Origin: BB31 sp964582525
GTDB taxonomy: Bacteria; Pseudomonadota; Gammaproteobacteria; Beggiatoales; Beggiatoaceae
Direction: 5' to 3'
NCBI GenBank assembly: GCA_964582525.1
Contig: CAZOSP010000003.1
Span: 6,902 to 70,901, forward strand
DNA length: 64,000 nt
The notes under the pieces were generated by a model. That model ran no database searches, was not told the DNA's origin, and saw only the letters and a program-made list of their open reading frames with translations. The position numbers and the translations under genes were made by a program. How positions within the stretch are numbered: position 1 is the stretch's first letter; each line of letters starts with the position of its first letter. Below are positions 8,432 to 17,400 of this stretch, one piece after another.

Positions 8432-9973
8432 CTACCAAGTATGATTTGTTTTGAAATCATCCAACGCTACTTTCAAAGCATTTTGGATGTCATCATTATA
8501 CGCACCATGTTCATTGATCTTATCTAACAAGGCTTTCTGATGATTGCGCACATAGGTATGCAGCGCGTTTTCAAAATCAACGACTTTTTTCACTGCTACG
8601 TCATCCAGATAACCTTCATTGGCAGCATAAAGAGAAACTGCCATCTCAGCCACAGACAATGGAGAATATTGTTTTTGTTTCATCAATTCAGTGACGCGCT
8701 GACCACGTTCAATTTGCTTACGAGTCGTTTCATCTAAATCCGAAGCAAACTGCGCAAATGCAGCTAATTCTCGATATTGAGCCAGGCTTAAACGCACACC
8801 ACCGCCGAGTTTCTTAATGATCGGTGTTTGTGCTGCCCCACCGACGCGAGAAACAGACAAGCCCGCATTGATCGCTGGGCGAATACCTGCATTGAACAAG
8901 TCAGTTTCAAGGAAAATCTGACCGTCAGTAATAGAAATGACGTTAGTGGGTACGAAAGCCGATACGTCACCCGCTTGGGTTTCAATAATGGGCAATGCAG
9001 TTAACGAACCCGTCTGGCCTTTCACTGCGCCACCCGTCATTTTTTCCACATAGTTTGCATTAACACGCGCTGCACGTTCTAGCAAGCGAGAATGCAAGTA
9101 GAAAACATCGCCGGGATAAGCTTCACGACCGGGAGGACGGCGCAACAACAAAGACACCTGGCGATATGCCCAAGCTTGTTTGGTTAAATCATCGTAAACA
9201 ATCAGCGCATCTTCACCTTTATCGCGGAAATACTCACCCATCGCACAACCCGCATAAGGCGCGATAAATTGCATCGCCGCAGAATCCGACGCAGAAGCCG
9301 CAACGATAATGGTGTGTGCCAGTGCATCATGTTCTTCCAGTTTGCGCACCACATTGGCAATAGAAGAGGCTTTTTGACCAACCGCAACATAGATACATTT
9401 AACACCCGTACCTTTTTGGTTAATAATCGCATCCACTGCCACCGCTGTTTTACCCGTTTGGCGGTCACCAATAATTAACTCACGCTGACCACGACCGACC
9501 GGCACCATCGCATCCAATGCTTTCAAGCCGGTTTGCACAGGCTGATCGACTGATTGACGAGAAATAACCCCTGGCGCAACTTTTTCGATGGGAGAAGTGG
9601 CATTGGTTTCAGCCGCTCCCTTACCGTCAATGGGATTCCCTAAAGAATCTACAACCCGACCCAATAAGGCTTCACCAACCGGCACTTCCAAAACACGCCC
9701 GGTACATCTGACCGTATCGCCTTCAGTAATGTGTTCATAAGCACCTAAAATAACCGAGCCTACAGAATCGCGCTCAAGGTTCAACGCCATACCATAAGTA
9801 TTATTCGGAAACTCTAACATTTCCCCTTGTAACGCATCGGCAAGCCCGTGAATGCGTACAATACCGTCAGTTACGCTGACTACAGAACCTTCGCTACGCG
9901 CTTCTGCCGCCAGTTCATAGTTTTGAATTTTTTTCTTAATCAGTTCACTGATTTCAGATGGATTAAGCTGCAT
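8432..9973 (-). CDS. atpA: ATP synthase F1 subunit alpha
   Basis: The non-catalytic nucleotide-binding subunit, 513 residues as in E. coli. The sequence shows MQLNPSEISELIKKKI at the start, the P-loop GDRQTGKT, the DDLTKQAWAYRQVSLLLRRP segment, and the alpha-type arginine region SVSRVGGAAQT. With beta it forms the alpha3-beta3 hexamer. It follows atpH by 74 bases and has GAGAGAA before the ATG. Confidence 0.98.
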   Translation of the reverse strand: MQLNPSEISELIKKKIQNYELAAEARSEGSVVSVTDGIVRIHGLADALQGEMLEFPNNTYGMALNLERDSVGSVILGAYEHITEGDTVRCTGRVLEVPVGEALLGRVVDSLGNPIDGKGAAETNATSPIEKVAPGVISRQSVDQPVQTGLKALDAMVPVGRGQRELIIGDRQTGKTAVAVDAIINQKGTGVKCIYVAVGQKASSIANVVRKLEEHDALAHTIIVAASASDSAAMQFIAPYAGCAMGEYFRDKGEDALIVYDDLTKQAWAYRQVSLLLRRPPGREAYPGDVFYLHSRLLERAARVNANYVEKMTGGAVKGQTGSLTALPIIETQAGDVSAFVPTNVISITDGQIFLETDLFNAGIRPAINAGLSVSRVGGAAQTPIIKKLGGGVRLSLAQYRELAAFAQFASDLDETTRKQIERGQRVTELMKQKQYSPLSVAEMAVSLYAANEGYLDDVAVKKVVDFENALHTYVRNHQKALLDKINEHGAYNDDIQNALKVALDDFKTNHTW

Positions 9974-10047
9974 AATATTCTCTCAAAAACTGTGTCTGAG
10001 CGGGCTTACCCGCGAATTGAAAATACCTAAAACTTGCTCTAAGGGGT

Positions 10048-10593
10048 TTAACCACGTAAACCAACCGCGAGTTGTTGAAAACGCCCTAATACAGATAAAT
10101 CAATCACTTGATCGCCTGTGCGAATTAACCACCCACCCATTAATGAGGGATCAATAGTTACCTCAATTTCTACTTTTTTGCCAAAGCGTTTTTCAAGTGC
10201 TGCAAGCAAGTCTTTTTTCTGCGGTGCTTCAACGGCATAAGCAGAAACGACTTCGACTCGTACAGAATTTTCATGTTCAGCTTTGAGCTTTTCAAACTGT
10301 TTAACTAACTGAGTGATAACCAACAAACGATTATTCTCAATAAGCAATTTAACAAAGTTTTCAGCCTGTTCATTAAATTCAAGTTCTGCCTGTTCTTTAC
10401 AAAGCCCCAACAGAATTGCTTGTAAAGCTGCCTTATCCACACTTGGATTTTTTACCAAAGCAGTCATTTCAGCGTCGCTTACAACCGCGTTAAGAAAGCC
10501 TAGAATATCAGCCCACTGTGACAGAGTATTGGATTCTACTGCTAATTCAAATACGGCTTCTGCATAAGGTCGCGCTAAGGTTGCCAGTTCCAT
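10048..10593 (-). CDS. atpH: ATP synthase F1 subunit delta
   Basis: The 181-residue delta subunit joins the F1 head to the peripheral stalk. The family opening (LATLARPYAEAVFELA), the central helical domain and the C-terminal segment IDPSLMGGWLIRTGDQVIDLSVLGRF are present. It starts 9 bases after atpF, with AGGA before the ATG, consistent with tight co-translation of the stalk subunits. Confidence 0.96.
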   Translation of the reverse strand: MELATLARPYAEAVFELAVESNTLSQWADILGFLNAVVSDAEMTALVKNPSVDKAALQAILLGLCKEQAELEFNEQAENFVKLLIENNRLLVITQLVKQFEKLKAEHENSVRVEVVSAYAVEAPQKKDLLAALEKRFGKKVEIEVTIDPSLMGGWLIRTGDQVIDLSVLGRFQQLAVGLRG

Positions 10594-10602
10594 GCTTTCG
10601 TC

Positions 10603-11073
10603 CTAGAGTTTGTCAGCCAGTTTAGTAATAAACTCATTGTGCGCTTGAGAATCAACTTCCCGTTGCAAAATTTTCTGCACGCCTTCTAAGACTAATTCAG
10701 AAACCTGACTACGCAGATGCTCTCTAGCTCGACTTGATTCCTGTCCAATCTCAGCGGTAGCAGCATCTAACTGACGTTGACCCTCAACGCGCCCAGTTTC
10801 CTTAGCTTCTTCAATGATTTTGCTTGCGCGTTTATTGGCTTGCGCAATAATGTCAGCGGCTTGCTGTTTTGCTTCGCGTAAACGCTCAGTAGCCTTGCGT
10901 TCTGCTAACACCAACTCGTGTTTACCGCGTTCAGAGGCTGCGAGACCATCTGCAATACGTTTGCTTCGTTCTGCCATCATGCTTGTCATCGGCTCCCAAA
11001 GAAACCGATTAACAAACCAGACCAATACGGCAAACGTAAACATTTGACCCAATAAAGTGGCGGTTACGTTCAC
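10603..11073 (-). CDS. atpF: ATP synthase Fo subunit b (GTG start)
   Basis: Peripheral-stalk subunit of 156 residues: one N-terminal membrane helix (about residues 5-25), then a long charged helix rich in Glu, Lys and Ala that dimerises. The start codon is GTG, with AGGGGG 6 bases upstream. The start MNVTATLLGQMFTF matches the family. It lies between atpE and atpH. Confidence 0.96.
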   Translation of the reverse strand: MNVTATLLGQMFTFAVLVWFVNRFLWEPMTSMMAERSKRIADGLAASERGKHELVLAERKATERLREAKQQAADIIAQANKRASKIIEEAKETGRVEGQRQLDAATAEIGQESSRAREHLRSQVSELVLEGVQKILQREVDSQAHNEFITKLADKL

Positions 11074-11141
11074 GTATGACCCCCTGTTTCGTAAAAGCTG
11101 TTGTAGATACTTAGATGTTTTAAGGTCTTTTAATTAAGACT

Positions 11142-11450
11142 TTAGTGAGCGCCCGCAGTTTGAGCAATCTGGGTCATAAAGGCACCAACGAAAGGATTTG
11201 CAGTCACAAACCACATAGATAAACCCAAAACAATCATAGGGAATGCTTCCATCAAACCACCAGTAAACAGCATTTGCCCCATTAACTGCGGGCGTAATTC
11301 AGGCTGCCGGGTAATGCCTTCTAAGTATTTAGAACAAATCATACCCCAACCCAGTGCAGAACCTAAAGCTGCACTTGCTAAGATAACGCCTGCGCCGATT
11401 GCGGTGTAAGCATAGATTATGCTGACAGCATTCATGATTTCAGGGGACAT
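11142..11450 (-). CDS. atpE: ATP synthase Fo subunit c (rotor ring)
   Basis: The proteolipid of the ion-translocating ring, 102 residues against about 79 in E. coli. Two membrane helices flank the polar loop RQPEL. The ion-binding carboxylate is the Glu in GLMEAFPMI. The next residue is Ala, whereas sodium-binding rings usually carry Ser or Thr there, so proton coupling is likely. Helix 1 has ALGSALGWGMICSKYLEG instead of a regular GxGxG repeat, and both ends are extended. AAGGAG precedes the ATG. Confidence 0.95.
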   Translation of the reverse strand: MSPEIMNAVSIIYAYTAIGAGVILASAALGSALGWGMICSKYLEGITRQPELRPQLMGQMLFTGGLMEAFPMIVLGLSMWFVTANPFVGAFMTQIAQTAGAH

Positions 11451-11518
11451 TAAAGCTCTCCTTAAGCGAATGTAAAGTGGATAGTACCAAAAGTTAAAGA
11501 TAAAAAACCAAAAGTGAA

Positions 11519-12313
11519 TTAATGCGCTTCAGCTTCTTGATGAGCAATACTCAAATAAGCAATGGTCAATAGCATGAAGATATAAGCCTGCAAGGTAATG
11601 ACTAAAATATGGAAAATAGCCCAAATACCGCCAGGGATAAACTGTATCCACCAAGGTAATAAGGCAATTAATAAGAAAATCAATTCTCCCGCAAACATAT
11701 TTCCAAATAAACGCAAACTCATACTGACCGGCTTAGATACTTCTTCAATCGTGGTCATTAGGATGTTAAAGGGCATGAGAATAACTTTAACAACAATATG
11801 GCTGGCTGCGAAAGGATGAAACAAGTATTGTTTCATATATCCCCAGCCCCCTTTGATTTTAATATTATAATAAACGACCATTGAAAATACAGTAATAGAT
11901 AATGCAAAAGTGGTAGCCAAGTCTGTGGTGGGTACCACTTTTAAGTATTCAATACCAATAAAAGAGGCTAACAAGGGGAGCAAATCAACTGGCACTAAAT
12001 CCATTGCATTCATTAAAAAAACCCAGACAAAAATAGTTAAAGCGAGAGGACCGATGATGGGGTTGTAGCCATCAAACATTTCTTTAACTTGGGTTTCGAC
12101 AAATTCAAGAATGACTTCAAGCACATTCTGCAAGCCACTGGGCTTGTCGGGGTCTAAATTTTGCCCGATTTTATAGGCGACTAAGGCGATTAATCCAGCC
12201 AGCAAACCGCCAAAAAACAAGGTATCGAGATGGAGACTCCAGAAGCCTTCTCCAACACTCAAATTGGTCAAGTGATGAGATATGTATTCCGTTGGACTTG
12301 CACCTTGGCTCAC
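11519..12313 (-). CDS. atpB: ATP synthase Fo subunit a (GTG start)
   Basis: The stator channel subunit. Six or so hydrophobic segments are visible. The essential arginine lies in SMSLRLFGNMFAGE, and the last helices contain LVITLQAYIFMLLTIAYL. GTG at 12313 lies 9 bases after GGAG; the GTG at 12319 is only 3 bases from it, so the shorter form (264 residues) is preferred. The family's usual length is about 260-290. It follows atpI by about 40 bases. Confidence 0.95.
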   Translation of the reverse strand: MSQGASPTEYISHHLTNLSVGEGFWSLHLDTLFFGGLLAGLIALVAYKIGQNLDPDKPSGLQNVLEVILEFVETQVKEMFDGYNPIIGPLALTIFVWVFLMNAMDLVPVDLLPLLASFIGIEYLKVVPTTDLATTFALSITVFSMVVYYNIKIKGGWGYMKQYLFHPFAASHIVVKVILMPFNILMTTIEEVSKPVSMSLRLFGNMFAGELIFLLIALLPWWIQFIPGGIWAIFHILVITLQAYIFMLLTIAYLSIAHQEAEAH

Positions 12314-12360
12314 GTTCACTTACTCCATGTTATTGCTTAAAACAAAAATAAAAAACGCAG

Positions 12361-12765
12361 TTATTCAATGCCTTTAAATAGATAGGCGAGTTGTGCTGCT
12401 GCAAATGCAGAAATTAATGCTAAAGGCATTAGATTGAGTACGAACATTCCAACAATAAACAAGATTAATGTTGAAACAAAACGCAAAACAACACCTATAT
12501 ACAAAAAACCGACTTCACTACTCGGTGCAGTTTCGGCGGCTTTAGCCGCAGTTCGTAAGCTGCGATTGGCTAACCAGACATTTAGCATGGCGATCATACC
12601 ACCAAAAACAGCCGATTGAACGGCAAAGAAATTGTGATAATAGAAAAAAACCAATGCGACCAATAAAATGATAACAAACTGCATGACTAAAATTTTTTTA
12701 GCCCCTGTATCTGCTGTAGAAACCGGCGTTTCTGTGTTTTTATTGGGTAGCAATTCTGGGTTCAT
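12361..12765 (-). CDS. atpI: ATP synthase accessory protein I
   Basis: A small hydrophobic protein of about 134 residues with four predicted membrane helices (around residues 28-48, 50-70, 92-110 and 112-130). AtpI helps assemble the c-ring and is not part of the finished enzyme. It is the first gene of the atp operon, as in many bacteria. ATG at 12765 is preferred to the adjacent GTG at 12768; neither has a clear ribosome binding site. Identification rests on position and hydrophobic profile, since AtpI sequences are poorly conserved. Confidence 0.85.
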   Translation of the reverse strand: MNPELLPNKNTETPVSTADTGAKKILVMQFVIILLVALVFFYYHNFFAVQSAVFGGMIAMLNVWLANRSLRTAAKAAETAPSSEVGFLYIGVVLRFVSTLILFIVGMFVLNLMPLALISAFAAAQLAYLFKGIE

Positions 12766-12827
12766 CACTTAATTTATAGACCAAACATCAATCCACTGTT
12801 GCGTTGCAACATCTCATAAGGCTGGGC

Positions 12828-12856
12828 ATTATAGAGACAAGCTAATAACCCGTCAA
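12828..12856 (-). promoter_or_regulatory. Predicted sigma-70 promoter of the atp operon
   Basis: Read on the minus strand, TTGACG (12856-12851) and TATAAT (12833-12828) are separated by exactly 17 bases. Transcription would begin near 12821, about 55 bases before atpI. This means that the atp operon can be transcribed independently of rsmG. Confidence 0.75.
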
Positions 12857-12891
12857 TACAGCAATAAAAGATAATTATCAGGTAAATACGC

Positions 12892-13539
12892 CTAAGAATT
12901 TTGTAACCCATTGATTTTTATTAAATGACGCTGCGCATTTAATCCTACTATATTTAGGGCTATAACTGAATAAGTGACTTTTTCATGCGCTAAAAGTTGC
13001 AATTCTTGCTGCCGCAACTGCCCTTTCATAGCCAATAAATAGCCACTTTTTTTAATAAAATGCTGGGTTTGTTGATAAAACTGCTGCAAATGGCTGTAAG
13101 CGCGACTTATTACTATATCGTAATATTCTCTTTTATCCCATTGTTCGACGCGCTGACAGACTGACTCTACGTTGGCTAAACCCAGTTCTATGCTCGCTTG
13201 GCGCACAAAGCGGATTTTCTTATGGTTGCCGTCTAATAGTGTCATCTGCGCGTCTGGTCTTATGATGGCGAACAATATACCGGGCAAACCCGCGCCTGTC
13301 CCCACGTCTAACACCTCTCGTCCGTTTAGATAAGGCAATACGACCAGACAATCCATCACATGCCGCACCAACATTTGCCAAGGATCACGTATCGCTGTGA
13401 GATTATAGGCTTTATTCCATTTATCCAATAACAACACATATTCTATAATTTGCTCAGCTTGCGCACTGCTTAAATCAATACCCGCTTGTTCAAGATAAAC
13501 ATTTAAGCGTTCTGACAATGCGATGTGGGAGATAGGCAT
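12892..13539 (-). CDS. rsmG: 16S rRNA (guanine-527-N7) methyltransferase
   Basis: RsmG (GidB) uses S-adenosylmethionine to methylate G527 of 16S rRNA. The 215-residue protein has the Rossmann motif VLDVGTGAGLPGILFAI followed by MTLLDGNHKKIRF, the acidic cofactor site. CAGGAG lies 6 bases before the ATG. It precedes the atp operon on the same strand; a gid-atp arrangement is classical in gammaproteobacteria, although parA/parB are not present here. Confidence 0.95.
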   Translation of the reverse strand: MPISHIALSERLNVYLEQAGIDLSSAQAEQIIEYVLLLDKWNKAYNLTAIRDPWQMLVRHVMDCLVVLPYLNGREVLDVGTGAGLPGILFAIIRPDAQMTLLDGNHKKIRFVRQASIELGLANVESVCQRVEQWDKREYYDIVISRAYSHLQQFYQQTQHFIKKSGYLLAMKGQLRQQELQLLAHEKVTYSVIALNIVGLNAQRHLIKINGLQNS

Positions 13540-13766
13540 GATACGCTCCTGTGCAAAAATGGGCAGCCGTATAGTCGCACTTGTTATTTTATTGGGTTTT
13601 ATTTGTGCGCCTGCGGGAATTGATAGCTTCCTGCATCAGGTTACACGCTGCCGGCAGGACTTCTTAATTTTGACTGATTTCACTTGACTGATGCCTAATA
13701 TTACCTGAAATGCTTGAGCATACAAAGCTACACGGGCAAAATTAATCGCTACCATAAAATGTTGAC

Positions 13767-14354
13767 ATGTATCTAAATCATTTCGGTCTCAACGCTCCGC
13801 CGTTCAAAATCACCCCAGACCCGCACCTGTTTTATAGCGGCTGCGAGCGCGGCTTAGTGCTGGATGCCTTGCTGTATGCCATCCGCCAAGGTAAGGGCAT
13901 GGTCAAGGTTGTGGGCGAAGTAGGCAGCGGCAAAACCATGCTTTGCCGTATGTTGCCAGAAAAATTACCCGCCCATGTTGACGTCTTATACCTCGCTAAT
14001 CCGCGTCTTACGCCCGATAGCATTCTGCTCGCTATCGCTTTAGAAATGCGCCTACCGCAAGCTGCGCTCTGTTCCGCTAATCATTTGCAGGTCATGCAAG
14101 CCTTACATCATGCCTTACTGGAAAAACACGGGAAAAATCTACAAGTCGTCTTGCTGATTGAAGAAGCGCAAGATATGCCGCTAGACACTAACGTGCCATT
14201 ATCCCGCGTGCGCGTCGATAAAGATGTCGAAGCACTCTACCGGGCTAACGGCGGCGTTTTGGCTGAGCTTTACAGTCAGCCACTCCCACACTCCCAGTCC
14301 TGCCTTAAAAGCATTGTGGGTAAGGGATGTGCGCAAAATAATGCCAGAAAATAG
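13767..14354 (+). pseudogene. Truncated ExeA/MshM-type AAA ATPase
   Basis: The first 150 residues are a clear ExeA-like ATPase: MYLNHFGLNAPPFKITPDP, the Walker A motif GEVGSGKT and the Walker B strand VVLLIEEAQ. ExeA-type proteins energise pilus or secretion systems and normally continue for 100 or more further residues of AAA fold. Here homology stops just after Walker B, and the tail contains RANGGVLAELYSQPLPHSQS, which matches the peptide encoded by the repeat in tamB. The gene has therefore lost its 3-prime half at a repeat, and no Arg-finger region remains. It is probably non-functional. Confidence 0.75.
14240..14297 (+). repeat. Degraded family B palindromic element inside the broken ExeA gene
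   Basis: GGGCTAACGGCGGCGTTTTG followed by GGCTGA...TCAGCC and CCACTCCCA matches the right half of the tamB element at 15780-15857. The encoded peptide is similar in the same frame (ANGGVLAEL here, ANGGVLADL in TamB). Its left half is missing or degraded. Confidence 0.7.
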
Positions 14355-14375
14355 GCGGGCGTACATCCTCTAGCT

Positions 14376-14399
14376 AGGTTTTCAAAACCTAAAAGGTTT
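14376..14399. repeat. Family A-like palindrome
   Basis: AGGTTTTCAAAACCT overlaps AAACCTAAAAGGTTT, two nested palindromes between the ExeA fragment and tamB. It resembles the core of family A but has lost the CCTGACAGG centre. Confidence 0.45.
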
Positions 14400-14459
14400 G
14401 AGTTTCGGGTATTATTGAATGCCCATCCTTAAAAGGAAGCGCATTGACAAGGAGAATCC

Positions 14460-17400
14460 ATGCGATACATACGTCGTTTGTTGTTGGCTGTGCTGGTGTT
14501 GGGCTTGCTGTTGCTGGGCGTGGTATTTTTCTTTTTAGCCACTAATGCGGGCTTAAACATTGGTTTAAGCGTCGTGCCTAACTTGCAAGTGGCGCAGACG
14601 AACGGTTCGCTGCTGGGCGGTTTGCAATTGCAGCAGGTGCATTTTCAGCAAACCGGTCTGGATGCGCAGCTACAGCGCGTGCAATTACGCTGGCAGCCGT
14701 GGGCATTATTGCAAGCAAAAGTGCGTGTCCAGCAGTTATCGATAGAGGGCGTACAATTAGCCTTGTCGCCCGCCTCCACTGAACCTGTCCCGCCATCTGA
14801 GCCGTTAAAAGCCTTGCCTGATATGCAGTTGCCGGTGGAAATCCATATAGATGAACTTTGGTTGCGCGATCTGCACTTCAAACAAGCCGATAATAGCCTG
14901 TATTTACAGGAATTACGTTTGGCATTACAAACTCAAGATGGCTGGCTGACGGTTGATGATTTAAGCCTGCAACAATTACAGGCGCGAGAGGTCGAGCTTG
15001 CGCAAGCGCAATTAGTGGCGCGAATGGCGTTGCAGCATCCTCATACGTTGTCGCTGTCGTTGGGCGCAGATGCGCGACATGCCGTTCTGGGCGCGGCGAC
15101 TTTAGAGTCGCAAGCACTCGGCGATCCACGCGCTTTGCAACTAGACACGCAGATACTGCTTGTTGATCAGCAGCGAGACGCGCCGCTGCAATTGCAAGTC
15201 GCCGCGACTTTGCAGGATTTGCTGGGCAATTTGCGCTGGCAGACGGCGATTCATCTGCGCGATGTGGATTCGCGGCATTCAACTTTGCAGATGTTTTTGC
15301 AAGATGTGCCGCACTACAAGGCAAATGCTGAGTTTCAGGCACAAGGCGATTTGCAGCAGGCGCAAGCCGATCTCACGCTGCATACTGAAATTGCCGAATT
15401 AGGCACCTTTGATGTGCAGTTCAGCGCGGCGAACTTAGAGAAAGACTGGCAGCAGTGGCGTTTACAAGGTGGCTTGCGCCAAGCGGATATGCCGCTGCAA
15501 GTGGATGTGGAAGGGGTGTTGGATGCGCGCCAAGCGCAGCCGCACATTGACGCAAGCATCAATTGGCAAGCACTGCGTGTGCCGCTGCAAGGTGAGGAAA
15601 CGCAAGTGGCAAGTCGCCAAGGTAAGCTGACGTGGGTCGGCACAGCGGACGCTTATCAGGTAACGCTGGACGGTGAGGTGCAGGCAGCAAACGCCCCTGA
15701 TACGCGCTGGACATTAGCCGCGGCAGGCAACACGCAGCAGGCGCGTATCGACTTTTTGCGTGCTGAATTGTTGGGCGGCTTGGGAGTGGCTAATCTCCAG
15801 ATTAGCCGCGCCGCCAACGGCGGCGTTTTGGCTGACTTGGAAGTCAGCCACTCCCAACACCAAAATGCCACACAGCTTGAGGTGCAAGGCACGATTGCGG
15901 GCGAGCGCGTCAGTCTCGATTGGCACATCAACGCGCCCTATATGCAGGCATTGCATCCGCAGGCGCACGGCAGCCTGCGCGGCAGCGGCAAGATCGGCGG
16001 TTGGTTGACGCGCCCGACGGTGCAAGCAACCTTGCAGGGACGCGATTTATTCTGGCAAGATCAGCGTTTAGATCAGCTTGATGTGGAGGCAAATATTGAT
16101 GTCAATGCGCCCGACGGGTTAATGGATTTAGCCCTACACGCGCAAGGTTTGCACAGCGGCGACCTATCCATAGACACGCTGGGTTTGCAAGCGCAAGGTT
16201 CGATGGCTGCGCATAGCTTGACGCTGACTGCGCAGTTGCCGCTGCAAAGCGCGACCTTGAGCTTGCAGGGCGGTTTGCTGAATAGGGACAACTGGCAAGG
16301 CAGTTTACAAACCCTGCAATTAGACGATCAGCAGTGGGGGCGTTTGAAGCTCGCAGCACCTGCTGCATTGCAGGCTTCCGCGCAACAAGTCCGCTTAGAG
16401 CAAGCCTGCCTCAAGCTCGAATTACAACAGCAGCGTGGCAGTCAGCTTTGTCTGCGCGGGGCTTGGCAGGCTTCGCAGGACAGCATAGGCGCGGCGCAAG
16501 CGAGTTTGACGCTGGATGAATTATCCTTAGAGGTGCTGCAAGCTTTTTTGCCCGCCTCTCTGCATATTCAAGATATTGCCACTTCGCTGCAATTAGACGC
16601 AGAATTGCTCAAAAATGGCGAACTTCGCAGCAATCTGTTGTTCAATCTCACGCCCGGCTTGGTGCAATTAAAAAATCCCCAGCAGGACCCGATAACCCTG
16701 CTCAAACATCAAGGCACGCAGGTGAGCGCACGCATTGACTCGCAAGGTTTGCAGGCTCAACTCAAGTTACAATTACCAGAACAAGACGGCATTCAAGCGC
16801 GTCTGCACCTGCCCAATCTCAAACGCTTTCCGCTCGCCGAAGAGCAGCCCCTAGACGGCGATATTAAACTGCAATTTGGCGATTTCAGCCTGCTGTCGCT
16901 GTTTGCGCCGCAAATGTCCGAACCTCAAGGACGCATTGAAGCGGATGTCAAACTGACAGGACAGATGATGCAACCGCTGTTGCAAGGGCAATTGCGCCTA
17001 CGCGATGGCGGGGCAAAGGTCGAATTAGCCGGACTGCATGTACATGATATGCAGTTAGTGGTGCGCAATCCTATTCCCACGCGGGAACTTGGGAACGAGA
17101 CCGTCACCCAGCCAGCAGGCACACATCTTAAGCTTGACGGGCAGTTGCGCATGGGCGATCAGACGCAGGGCGAGGCGGGATTACTGCGTATTGATGGCGA
17201 TTTTATCGCAGCCACGGACTGGGCAGCGCGCCTCAATGTCAAAGGACATCGCTTAGAAGTGATGAACAGCCCAGAGATTTGGTTGCTGGCTTCGCCCAAT
17301 GTGCAGTTTGAAGGCAGTCCGCAGCGCATCAGCTTAAGCGGTGAGATTGTGCTGCCGGAAGCCCTCATTACGCCGCCGGAAAAGCCGGGCGGGGCGGGAA

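Noticed and set aside
13670..13701. TTGACT and TAATAT as a promoter for the ExeA fragment
   Set aside because: The spacing of 20 bases is poor and the gene is broken, so support is too weak to list.
15780..15857. tRNA gene suggested by the cloverleaf outline
   Set aside because: No acceptor CCA context, T-loop or D-loop consensus is present, and the element lies inside a coding frame.
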